Source: AP-15 sp963747735
GTDB lineage: Bacteria; Pseudomonadota; Alphaproteobacteria; ATCC43930; CGMCC-115725
Assembly (NCBI GenBank): GCA_963747735.1
Contig: CAVVGE010000005.1
Location: forward strand, 633,931 to 697,930
Direction of reading: 5' to 3'
Length of the DNA: 64,000 nucleotides
The notes beneath the pieces are model-generated. The model had not been told where the DNA came from and ran no database searches. It saw nothing but the letters and a program-made list of their open reading frames with translations. A program made the translations under genes and the position numbers. Numbering within the stretch: position 1 is the first letter of the stretch; each line of letters starts with the position of its first letter. This document shows, one piece after another, positions 43,961 through 52,160 of this stretch.

Positions 43961-45274
43961 ATGACCGACGGGTCAGGCACCGCCGCGGCGCTGCCCTTGC
44001 GTCAAAGCGGTGCGTTTTCGCTGTGGGGCCAGCTTTCGGTCTCGCTCTTATGGTTCGCGCTGTTCGCCAACTGGCTGACCGTCGTGCCGGTCATCGTGCC
44101 CGACCAGATCGCGTCGATCCTCGGCCCCGACGCCGCGGCAAAAGAGGGGATCGCCGGCAGCATCCAGGCCTCGGGCGCCTTTGTCGCCTTGATCATGGCG
44201 CCATTGGCCGGGGCGCTGTCCGACCGGGCGCGGCATCCCTTGGGCCGGCGCCGGCCGTTTCTCGTTGCGGGCATGATCGGCACCTGCATCGGCTTGGCGC
44301 TCCTGGTGCCGTTTGGCCCCGGCCGGAGCATCTGGCTCTACGCGCTCGTCATCCTGAACTTGCAGTTCTGGTGGAACTGGCTGTGCGGCCCTTATGCCGG
44401 GCTGATCCCCGATGTCGTGCCGGCCGCCGAGCACGCCCGCGCCAGCGCCTGGATGAACATCATGAGCATCCTCGGCACCTTTGTCGGCAACGGCATCGCC
44501 GTCGTGCTCTATGTGCACGGCGATGCCGGGCCGGCGATCGCGGGCCTCGTTATCATCAACCTCGCCTGCCTGTGGCTGACCCTGAAGGGGGTGCACGAGG
44601 CGCCCGCGCTCGGCCCGCGCCACCGGCTCGAAATCCTCCCGTTCATCCGCTCGTTCTGGCTCAGCCCCGGCACGCATCGAAGCTTTTATTGGGTCCTCGT
44701 GACCCGGCTTTTCGCCAATCTCGGCGTCTGGTCGGTGCTGACCTTTCTGCTGTTTTATTTGCGCGATGTGATCGGGGTCGCCGAGCCGGACAAGGTCCTG
44801 CCGATGCTGCTCGGGCTCGGCGCCTTGCTCGGCATCCCGGCGAGCCTCCTCGCTGCCCGGCTCGTCGACCGCCACGGCGTCCTCGCGGTCGTCAGGGCCA
44901 CCAGCTGGATGATGGCCGGTGCTGCGATCGCTTACGTGCTGATCGCGCTGCGCCCCGGCCTGTGGCTGACGGTGCCGGTCTTTCTCGTCTATTTCGCCGG
45001 CTGGGGCGCTTACCAGGCGGTCGATTGGGCGCTGGCGCTGCGGGTCCTGCCGCAGAGCGAGACCGCCGGCAAGGATATGGGCATCTGGCATGTGGCGCTG
45101 GTCTTGCCGCAGGTCCTCGGGCCGGCATTGACCGGCTGGATCATCACCGGCGCCAAGCTCGCAGTCTCGGCCCGCTTTGCCTACAGCCTCGCCTTTGCGA
45201 TCGCCGCGCTGTGGTTCAGCCTGTCGGCGATCCTCGTCGCCCGCGTCCGCCTGCGCCCCGACATCGGAACATGA
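43961..45274 (+). CDS. MFS transporter
   Basis: A 437-residue carrier with 12 helices, from ATG 43961 after GGGGGAGAG. The loop 2-3 motif is seen as GALSDRARHPLGRRRPFLV, and RLVDRHGVLAVV is its second-half counterpart. The layout recalls glycoside-cation symporter or SLC45-like members (DRARHPLGRRRPF is close to that group). It lies upstream of a two-subunit decarboxylase, 149 bases apart, and could import that enzyme's precursor, which is inference only. Confidence 0.87.
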   Translation: MTDGSGTAAALPLRQSGAFSLWGQLSVSLLWFALFANWLTVVPVIVPDQIASILGPDAAAKEGIAGSIQASGAFVALIMAPLAGALSDRARHPLGRRRPFLVAGMIGTCIGLALLVPFGPGRSIWLYALVILNLQFWWNWLCGPYAGLIPDVVPAAEHARASAWMNIMSILGTFVGNGIAVVLYVHGDAGPAIAGLVIINLACLWLTLKGVHEAPALGPRHRLEILPFIRSFWLSPGTHRSFYWVLVTRLFANLGVWSVLTFLLFYLRDVIGVAEPDKVLPMLLGLGALLGIPASLLAARLVDRHGVLAVVRATSWMMAGAAIAYVLIALRPGLWLTVPVFLVYFAGWGAYQAVDWALALRVLPQSETAGKDMGIWHVALVLPQVLGPALTGWIITGAKLAVSARFAYSLAFAIAALWFSLSAILVARVRLRPDIGT

Positions 45275-45423
45275 AAGGCACGCGAATAGCTGCTCGGTCG
45301 GCAAGTGCCGCCGACAGCAACGCGCCGGGATGCCGCGGATAGGTGGTCGTCGGCCGCGGTGTGGTCGCTTTGTCCGGCAGGGCGAATTACACTTGTCCTA
45401 TCTCAAATCCCAGGGGGCGGTCG

Positions 45424-45942
45424 ATGAACGATGCCGCGACGGCGGCGCTGAGCCCGGAGACGGTGCTCGCCGAGATGAAAAAGAACGGCGTCAGCCATGT
45501 CGTGTGGCTGCCGGACAGCGAGACCAACTGGCTTTACCTCTTGATGCAGGCCGAGCCGTCGTTGCGCCTCGTGGGCGTCAGCCGCGAAGGCCATGCCTGC
45601 TCGCTCGCCGCCGGGCTCGCCGCGGGCGGGGCGAAGCCGCTGATCCTGATCCAGAACACCGGCATGATGGAATTGGGCGATTCGCTGCGCGGCTGGCTCC
45701 TCGGACTCGATGTCGGGGTCGTGCTGATGGTCGGCTATCGCGGCTGGACCCGCCACGGCGTCAATTCGGACACCGCCGCGACCTACACCGAGCGGTTTCT
45801 GATGGCCTTCGGCATCAACTACTATCTCGTCGAAAGCGACGCTGACGCCGCGCGCATCTCGATCGCGTTCGACGAGGCCGCGCGCACCAAAAAGCCCGTC
45901 GTCGTGCTCGTCGGCGACGAATACCACGGTTTCAACCGCTGA
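45424..45942 (+). CDS. TPP-dependent decarboxylase, alpha (PYR) subunit; sulfopyruvate/phosphonopyruvate decarboxylase-like
   Basis: A 172-residue protein that carries only the pyrimidine-binding domain: the activating Glu lies in GVSREGHACSLAAGLAAGG, followed by ILIQNTGMMELGDSLRG. It matches the ComD-type half of sulfopyruvate decarboxylase, where alpha and beta are separate chains. The beta chain follows 18 bases downstream. Product would be sulfoacetaldehyde or phosphonoacetaldehyde; which one is not decided by sequence. Confidence 0.8.
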   Translation: MNDAATAALSPETVLAEMKKNGVSHVVWLPDSETNWLYLLMQAEPSLRLVGVSREGHACSLAAGLAAGGAKPLILIQNTGMMELGDSLRGWLLGLDVGVVLMVGYRGWTRHGVNSDTAATYTERFLMAFGINYYLVESDADAARISIAFDEAARTKKPVVVLVGDEYHGFNR

Positions 45943-45960
45943 TCCGCGCGAGGCCCCGCG

Positions 45961-46545
45961 ATGATGTACACCACCGACATGCTGAAGGCCTTCGCACCCT
46001 ATCGCGAAGACGCGATCGTCGTCCCCGGCCGCGGCGGCCGCTATTGGGTCGATCTCACGACCCGTCCGAACCGCGACCTGCCGCTGGGCGACCCGGCGAT
46101 GGGCGGCCATGCCGGGTTTGCGCTGGGGCTGGCGCTGGCCCGGCCGGAGAAAAAGGTGATCCTGTTCGATTCCGAGGGCGACATCCTGATGAGCCTCGGC
46201 ATCCTGGTCACGATCGCCGAGCAGCAGCCCGCGAATTTCTATCATTTCCTGATCGACAACGAATGCTATGCCACGACCGGCGGCCAGCCGGTGCCAAACG
46301 CCAAAAACATCAGCTATGATTTGATCGCGCGCGGCGCCGGCTATCCGCGCGCCTTCGCGTTCTCCGAGCTCGACGAATTTTCGCGCGCGTTGCCGGCGAT
46401 CATGGCCGGCCCCGGCCCGGTCTTTGCCGCCTGCAAGGTCAATCCGGAAATCGAAAACGCGCCGATCGGCCGCCGCCGCCGCTGGCAGACCCGCTCGCGC
46501 ACCCAAATCATCGCCGACTTTCAGGGTGAGCTCGGCATCCGCTGA
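45961..46545 (+). CDS. TPP-dependent decarboxylase, beta (PP) subunit
   Basis: A 194-residue diphosphate-binding domain: LGDPAMGGHAGFALGLALAR, then FDSEGDILMSLGIL, where the GD...N motif binds Mg-TPP together with DNECYATTGGQP. It is the ComE-type half. It pairs with the preceding gene to form an alpha/beta decarboxylase acting on a 2-oxo acid such as sulfopyruvate or phosphonopyruvate. A phosphonoacetate hydrolase gene lies at 28.9 kb, which makes a C-P or C-S organophosphonate/sulfonate catabolic theme possible. Confidence 0.82.
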   Translation: MMYTTDMLKAFAPYREDAIVVPGRGGRYWVDLTTRPNRDLPLGDPAMGGHAGFALGLALARPEKKVILFDSEGDILMSLGILVTIAEQQPANFYHFLIDNECYATTGGQPVPNAKNISYDLIARGAGYPRAFAFSELDEFSRALPAIMAGPGPVFAACKVNPEIENAPIGRRRRWQTRSRTQIIADFQGELGIR

Positions 46546-46651
46546 GGCCGCCCCGTTTTCCGCAATCGCCCCTTTTCCGCAATCGCCCCGTTTTCCGCAA
46601 TCTAATGCCGACGCCGCTCATCCGGCCCCGATCGGCGAGACGGCGGCGGCG

Positions 46652-47551
46652 CTACAGCAGGTCGGCGACGGCGTTCCAATAGCGGCGCATCGCCTCGATA
46701 TGGTCGGCCAAGGAGCGGCCGGCGATGCGGTGCAAATGGTCGCTTTCGTAATAATTGGCCAAGGTCAGGTGGGTGACGCCAAGCGCCTTCCACGCCGCAA
46801 CCTCGGCGCGCCACTCCGCCTCGCTGCCGGCGCCGGCCGAGACGCGCGTGTCGATGCCGATTGTCGCCGGGTCGCGGCCGGCCGCCTCGGCGTAGCGATG
46901 CAGCGTCGCAAAGGCGGCGCGCGCCTCTTCGCCCGGCGGATAGGCGAGCGGCATCCAGCCGTCGCCCCATTTGGCGCAGCGCCGCAAGGTCACATCGGCG
47001 TGGCCGCCATACCACAGCGGCACCTTGCGCGCGGCGGGCAGCGGGTTGATGCCGGCGTCCTCGACCGTGTGCCATCTGCCTTTGAAGCTGACATGCGGCT
47101 CGGCCCACAGCGCGCGCATGACCAGGGCCTGCTCCTCCGAGCGGCGGCCGCGGTTGTGAAAATTCTCGTTGAGCCCGGTAAACTCGATCTCGTTCCACCC
47201 GACCCCGATGCCGAGCCGGAACCGGCCGCCCGACAACACGTCGAGACACGCCGCCTGCTTGGCCACGAGCACGGTCTGCCGCTGCGCCAGGATCAGGACT
47301 TGCGTCGAAAAATCGGAGATTTTGGTGCAGCCGGCGAGAAAGCCGAACAGCACGAACGGGTCGTGATAGAGGTCGGTCGACCGCGCGCGCGCCTGGGTCC
47401 AGCCCGGGCGGCTCGCGACATTGGCGCCGAGCACATGGTCGGGTGCGGCGATCCCGTCAAAGCCGATCGCCTCGGCCGCCTGGACGAATTCCCGCAGCTC
47501 CACCGGTCCGCCGCCGATATCGACAATCGGCAATGCCACACCGAGCTTCAT
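46652..47551 (-). CDS. Luciferase-like monooxygenase, LLM class (F420-dependent type)
   Basis: A 299-residue TIM-barrel flavin or F420 enzyme. GIAAPDHVLGANV, ILAQRQTVLVAKQAACLDVL, and GGRFRLGIGVGWNEIEF are the family's phosphate-binding and cofactor motifs; the GVGWNE type is usual in F420-dependent LLM subgroups such as TIGR03619. Start at 47551 is preferred because GGGAG sits at the right distance; an ATG two codons upstream lies too close. Substrate unknown. Confidence 0.86.
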   Translation of the reverse strand: MKLGVALPIVDIGGGPVELREFVQAAEAIGFDGIAAPDHVLGANVASRPGWTQARARSTDLYHDPFVLFGFLAGCTKISDFSTQVLILAQRQTVLVAKQAACLDVLSGGRFRLGIGVGWNEIEFTGLNENFHNRGRRSEEQALVMRALWAEPHVSFKGRWHTVEDAGINPLPAARKVPLWYGGHADVTLRRCAKWGDGWMPLAYPPGEEARAAFATLHRYAEAAGRDPATIGIDTRVSAGAGSEAEWRAEVAAWKALGVTHLTLANYYESDHLHRIAGRSLADHIEAMRRYWNAVADLL

Positions 47552-47665
47552 TTGCATCTCCCTTCGAATGCTTTGATCGGGATACAACGCAAATATCGTC
47601 TTCACCGGACTCGACCCGGTGATCCACGTCTTGCCGCGCCCCCGAGCAAGGTCCTGCGCGGCGGA

Positions 47666-47932
47666 TCAGCCGAAGCGCTCGGCCGCCCGCGCCCGCGCTC
47701 GGGACGCCTCGACCTCGCGGTCGCGCGGCGCTGCGGTGGTGACGAGCGCGGCGAGCAATTCGCGGGCCGCGTCGGCCACCTGCTCCACGGCGCGATCGAA
47801 GGCCGGCTGGTTCGGCTTCGACGGCCGCGCAAAGCCGCTCAGCTTGCGCACGAACTGCAATGACGACGCACGGATCTCGTCTTCCGTCGCCGGCGGCTTG
47901 AAGTTGTAGAGCACCTTGATGTTTCGGCACAT
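47666..47932 (-). CDS. DUF2277 family protein
   Basis: An 88-residue protein that begins MCRNIKVLYNFKPPATEDEI, the hallmark N-terminus of DUF2277, followed by RASSLQFVRKLSGFARPSKP. The function is unknown. It lies between the two luciferase-like genes, overlapping neither, and reads towards the first. Confidence 0.85.
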   Translation of the reverse strand: MCRNIKVLYNFKPPATEDEIRASSLQFVRKLSGFARPSKPNQPAFDRAVEQVADAARELLAALVTTAAPRDREVEASRARARAAERFG

Positions 47933-48029
47933 GGCGACCCCGCTGCCGCTGTCGAGGATGTTTGGCTGCTTGTCGCAGATCAGCCCCGCGCGATAGGCTC
48001 GCGTCAAGCTTTTGCGACGGCGGTGTCTC

Positions 48030-49109
48030 ATGCGGGTCTCGTATTTCGAAACGGCGCGCTACCAGGTCTCTCCCAATGTGCCGGCGGAATGGCCGGTGGC
48101 CCCGGCCGCCTACGACCCCGAGGCCGGGATCGCGGCCTATGAGGGCATGGTCGAGCGGGTGCAATTTGTCGAGGAATTGGGCTTCGATTGGGTCAGCCTC
48201 TCCGAGCACCACTATTCGCCGCGCATCCTGACCCCGAGCACCGCGGTCTCGGCGTCGTATCTGGCCGCGCGCTCGAAGACGATAAAGATCGCCGTCCTCG
48301 GGCCCATTGTGTCGCAAAGCAACCCGGTGCAGGTCGCCGAAGAGTTGGCGATGCTCGACAATCTGGCGCAGGGCCGGCTCGTGGTCGGGCTCTTACGCGG
48401 CACCACCAACGAATATCTGACCTTCGACCTCAACCCGGCCGAAGCGCGCGAGCGCACCACCGAAGGGCTGGAGCTGATCCTCAAAGCCTGGACCGAGCCG
48501 CAGCCTTTTGGCTGGCAGGGCCGCCACTACCAGTTCCGCACCGTTTCGGTCTGGCCGCGGCCGTTGCAACAGCCGATGCCGCCGACCTATTCGCTCGGCA
48601 CCAGCCGCGAATCCTGCGAGATCGCCGCCCGCCACCATATCGGGCTCGGCGTCTCGTTCGCGCCGTTCCCGGTCGTCGCCAAATCGACCAAATATTACCG
48701 CGACGCATGCGCCCGCCATGGCTGGGAGCCGACGCCGGAGCAGATGCTCTACCGCGCCAACATCCTGCTCGCCAAAACCGACAGCGAGGCCGAGGAGCTC
48801 TTGGAGCAGCAACGCCGGGGGCCCGCACCCTTTCCGATGCGCGCCGGGGTGCGCGACGCATTGCTGGCGCTCGACCAGCGCAATGTCGCGGGCGAGGCGC
48901 GGGTGCCGAATGTCGGCGGCACGCTGCCGACCTCGTTTTACGGCAGCCCCGACACGGTGGTCGACCAGATCGAGCGCTGCCGCGAGGAGGTCGGCGTCGG
49001 CGTCCTCGACCTCGCCTTTCAGAACCCCGGCGCGCCCGATACGGGGCGGCTGATGCAATCGCTCGAGCTGTTCGCCGACAAGGTATTGCCGCGGATTCGC
49101 GCGATTTGA
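48030..49109 (+). CDS. LLM class flavin-dependent oxidoreductase (bacterial luciferase-like)
   Basis: A 359-residue luciferase-like monooxygenase. WVSLSEHHYSPRILTPST is the early loop motif, VQVAEELAMLDNLAQGRLVV the flavin-phosphate region, and YGSPDTVVDQIERCREEVG the late motif. It needs reduced FMN from a separate reductase. Start at 48030 (MRVSYFETARYQVSP) is chosen over an ATG six codons upstream because homology begins there. It is divergent from the DUF2277 gene. Confidence 0.88.
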   Translation: MRVSYFETARYQVSPNVPAEWPVAPAAYDPEAGIAAYEGMVERVQFVEELGFDWVSLSEHHYSPRILTPSTAVSASYLAARSKTIKIAVLGPIVSQSNPVQVAEELAMLDNLAQGRLVVGLLRGTTNEYLTFDLNPAEARERTTEGLELILKAWTEPQPFGWQGRHYQFRTVSVWPRPLQQPMPPTYSLGTSRESCEIAARHHIGLGVSFAPFPVVAKSTKYYRDACARHGWEPTPEQMLYRANILLAKTDSEAEELLEQQRRGPAPFPMRAGVRDALLALDQRNVAGEARVPNVGGTLPTSFYGSPDTVVDQIERCREEVGVGVLDLAFQNPGAPDTGRLMQSLELFADKVLPRIRAI

Positions 49110-49500
49110 CCACGGTATGCCGCCGGTGTCCCGGTTCTGAAGCTCGTTGGGTCAAGAAATACAAAAATTTGTCATTCCGGGGCGCGAGCATAGCTGCGAG
49201 CCCGGAACCCATATGTGGACGGCCCCCGTCTCGCAAGGGCGGTGCAGCTGCGACGGGTCTGGTCGGTTGCGGTCATATGTCCGGCCCCCCGCTTTCGCGA
49301 GGGCAGGCTTTTGTGGTGCGGTCGGCGTGACCGCTGGCCCAGATGGGTTTCGCGGATCGGGTCCCGAACAAGAACACGATGTCGGAGCATCGCTGGGTTC
49401 CGCGGGGTGTCCCGATCCTCGGATCGACCGATCGCCATCTCGCTGCGTTCCTTGCAAGCGCCAGAGCTGCCCCCGGAAACGGGGTAAGGCGGTGAGCGCC
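49110..49500. repeat. Repeat-rich intergenic region before IS110
   Basis: No gene is supported. At 49,175-49,215 an interrupted inverted repeat (TTCCGGGGCGCGAGC / GAGCCCGGAACCCAT) belongs to the same family as those at 42.6 kb and 50.77 kb. Copy 2 of the small dispersed repeat is at 49,286-49,309. Short relics of the same kind (TCTCGCAAGGGCGG) are at about 49,228. Confidence 0.6.
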
Positions 49501-49543
49501 TCATGCCTGCTGCGGTTTCCGGTAGACCTCGCCGCTCACCATC

Positions 49544-49683
49544 ATGGCCCAGATGATGCGGGCATGGCCCAGATGATGCGGGCATGGCCCAGATGATGCG
49601 GGCATGGCCCAGATGATGCGGGCATGGCCCAGATGATGCGGGCATGGCCCAGATGATGCGGGCATGGCCCAGATGATGCGGGC
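49544..49683. repeat. Seven tandem copies of a 20-bp unit in the transposase 3' end
   Basis: The unit ATGGCCCAGATGATGCGGGC is repeated seven times without a mismatch. Six extra copies add 120 bases, which is 40 codons, so the transposase frame is kept and the normal ending (MVSGEVYRKPQQA) is still reached. In protein the 20-residue period reads ARIIWAMPASSGPCPHHLGH. This points to recent slippage or an assembly effect. Confidence 0.92.
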
Positions 49684-50173
49684 CATCTTGTTGGCCAGCG
49701 CGACCGCCGCCAGCTTTTTCGGCTGGCGCGCCAGCAATCCCAGCAGCCAGGGTGCGGTGCGCCCCGGCTTGGCTTGCTTGATGACCGCGGTGGCTCCCAG
49801 CACGAGCAGCCGGCGCAGGGTCTCGTCTCCCTGTCGGCTGATCCGGCCGGGCCGATGTTTGCCGCCGGTAGAGTTCTCGCGCGGGGTTATGCCGATCCAG
49901 GCGGCGAAGTGCCGGCCCGAGCGGAAGGCCTTGGGGTCGGGCACCTTGAGGGTGACGCTGACCCCGCCGATCGGCCCGACGCCGGGGATCGTCGTCAGGC
50001 ACTGGCTCGCCTGGTCCTGCCGGTGCCAGGCCATCAGCCGCGCCTCGATTGCTTTCAGCTTTGCGTCCAAGGCGGCGAGCTGGCCTGCCAGCAGATCGAG
50101 CATCTCGCGCGCCAGGGCCGGCACACCCGCCTCGGCGGCGACGCGCTCAAGCAGCACCGCCACCCGTTCCGGT

Positions 50174-50198
50174 CCCCCGCTTTCGCGAGGGCAGGCTC
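50174..50198 (-). repeat. Small dispersed repeat inserted in the IS110 transposase (copy 3)
   Basis: The segment CCCCCGCTTTCGCGAGGGCA plus five more bases matches copy 2 at 49,286 and, with two differences, copy 1 at 77. It breaks the transposase frame, and the coding sequence resumes cleanly on both sides. This shows the element to be a mobile palindromic unit. Confidence 0.75.
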
Positions 50199-50654
50199 GT
50201 TGGCCGCGATGACGCCGAACTCGGCGGCGTGGCCGCGAATGGCGTTGATCAGCATCGTGCGCTGCTTGACCAGCAGGTCGCGCACTTTGAGCAGCATCAG
50301 CGCGGCTTGCTGCTCGGTGCTCTTGATCGGCACATAGCGCGTCTTCGGCCGGCTCATCGCTTCGCAAATCGCTTCCGCGTCGATCGCATCGTTCTTGCCG
50401 CGCGCGACATAAGGCTTGACGTATTGCGGTGGGATCAGCAGCGCCTCGTGTCCCAAGCCGCGCAGCACCCGCGCCCAGTGATGCGACGCGCCGCATGCTT
50501 CCAGCCCGACCCGCGCCGGCGCCAGTTTGGCGAAGAACTTCATCACCTCGCCGCGCCGCAGCTGCCGGCGCAACACCGGTGCCTCCGCCGCGTCGACACC
50601 GTGAACCTGAAAGACATGCTTGGACGTATCCAGCCCAATTCTGATAATCGTCAT

Positions 50655-51085
50655 TCGGACGGCTCCCTCTGCTGCGTTGTCAGACATCACAGCTTGGCAC
50701 ACTCGATGCCGTTAGGGGCCGTCCACCCCAACATGAACACCTGGATTTCCAATATATTCGACGTCCGGTGTTCATAGGTTCCGGGCTCGCGGCCCTGCGA
50801 CAGGCTCAGGAGCGCCCGCGCCCCGGAATGACGACGTTTGGCATTTTTTCACACGCTCGAAAGCGGAGGTCCAGAGCCTGCCCCTGGCATGAACAGGGGG
50901 CTACACGCGCGGCGTATGCTGCCTGCCGTCGCTTCGGGCGCGCCCGTCTTCGATCTCCGCAGCGGAACTTCCAACCACCGGCGCGGTTTACGGGGTGCGT
51001 CGCCGGCGAGGCAGATTGCCAAGTGCCAGCCCCTCTCCGGCGGCTTTGTTTTGCAATAAGACGACGGATCGAGGGGCTCGAAACG
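50655..51085. other. Intergenic region with dispersed repeat relics
   Basis: The first 45 bases would be the IS110 leader. From 50,765 repeats shared with 42.7 kb appear (TTCATAGGTTCCGGGCTCGC; then at 50,873 CAGAGCCTGCCCCTGG). No gene is supported. The ribosome site for the next gene is GAGGGG at 51,071. Confidence 0.5.
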
Positions 51086-52147
51086 ATGAGGATTGCGCAG
51101 GTGGCGCCACTCTATGAAAGCTGCCCGCCGCAACTTTATGGCGGCACCGAGCGGGTGGTCTCGCATTTGACCGAGGAGCTGGTCCGCCAAGGCCATGACG
51201 TGACCTTGTTCGCCAGCGGCGATTCGATGACGGCCGCGACGCTCGAAGCGCCGTGCGAGCGGGCATTGCGCCTCGATCCCAATTGCCGCGACCCGATTTT
51301 CCATCACCTGGTCCTGCTCAACCGGGTCAGGGCGCGCGCGAGCCAATTCGACATCATCCATTTTCACGCCGATTTTCTGCATTTCCCGCTCTTTGCCGCG
51401 AACCCGCGCAAGACCTTGACCACCCTGCACGGCCGGCTCGACCTGCCCGACCTGCCGCCGTTCTTTCGCGAATTCCCGATGATGCCGCTGGTATCGATCT
51501 CGGACGCGCAGCGCGCGCCGGTCCCGTGGGCGAGCTGGCGCGGCACGGTGCATCACGGGCTCCCCGACCTCTGCCCGCTCGGCCGCGGAGCCGGCGGCTA
51601 CCTCGCTTTTATCGGCCGCATCAGCCCCGAAAAAGGCCCGAAGCAGGCGATCGAGATCGCCCGCCGCGCCGGCCTGCCTTTGACCATTGCGGCCAAGGTG
51701 GACAAAGTCGATCGCGACTATTACAAGACCGAGATCGAGCCGTTGTTGAACGATCCGCTGATCGAATTTATCGGCGAAATCGGCGACGACGAAAAAGCCG
51801 CTTTTTTGGGGGACGCGATGGCGCTGTTGTTTCCGATCGACTGGCCCGAGCCGTTCGGTCTAGCAATGATCGAGGCGATGACGAACGGCACGCCGGTTAT
51901 CGCGTTCCACCGCGGCTCGGTGCCGGAAATCATCGAGCCGGGGGTGACCGGCTTTATCGTCGACAGTGTGGACGAGGCGGCTGCGGCAATTCCCGCGGCG
52001 AAAGCGCTCGACCGCAAAGCAATCCGCCATCGTGCCCTCGAGCGCTTTTCGGCCGAGCGCATGGCGCGCGACTATGTCGCTCTTTACGGCAAGGTGCTGG
52101 CGCGCGAGCCCGCCGCCCAACTGAGCCCGGTGGAGGACGCCGGCTGA
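51086..52147 (+). CDS. Glycosyltransferase family 4 protein
   Basis: A 353-residue GT-B retaining glycosyltransferase. The N-terminal domain has PPQLYGGTERVVSHLTEELV and FDIIHFHADFLHFPLF; the C-terminal domain has the donor-binding YLAFIGRISPEKGPKQAIEI and the E-x7-E motif in WPEPFGLAMIEAMTNGTPVI. It lies 13 bases before a debranching-type glucosidase gene, so the pair may make or remodel an alpha-glucan or compatible-solute glycoside. Confidence 0.9.
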   Translation: MRIAQVAPLYESCPPQLYGGTERVVSHLTEELVRQGHDVTLFASGDSMTAATLEAPCERALRLDPNCRDPIFHHLVLLNRVRARASQFDIIHFHADFLHFPLFAANPRKTLTTLHGRLDLPDLPPFFREFPMMPLVSISDAQRAPVPWASWRGTVHHGLPDLCPLGRGAGGYLAFIGRISPEKGPKQAIEIARRAGLPLTIAAKVDKVDRDYYKTEIEPLLNDPLIEFIGEIGDDEKAAFLGDAMALLFPIDWPEPFGLAMIEAMTNGTPVIAFHRGSVPEIIEPGVTGFIVDSVDEAAAAIPAAKALDRKAIRHRALERFSAERMARDYVALYGKVLAREPAAQLSPVEDAG

Positions 52148-52160
52148 TCGGCTGAGCGCC

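Larger units (their letters stand above)
49501..50654 (-). pseudogene. IS110-family transposase, interrupted
   Basis: The N-terminal part from ATG 50654 (IIRIGLDTSKHVFQVHGVD) has the DEDD-type first Asp, and RGKNDAIDAEAICEAM follows. The C-terminal transposase_20 part (TTIPGVGPIGGVSVTL, AAWIGITPRENSTGGK) is in another frame and ends at 49,501. The frames change at about 50,190, where a copy of the small dispersed repeat is inserted with a net gain of about 23 bases. Without it the reading would join AAN to GPERVAVLLERV, which is normal for the family. The C-terminus also holds extra tandem repeats. The element is unlikely to move. No terminal inverted repeats were seen, as usual for IS110. 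Confidence 0.82.

Noticed and set aside
49544..49683. CRISPR-like array
   Set aside because: The 20-bp units are directly adjacent, with no spacers, and lie within a transposase coding frame.
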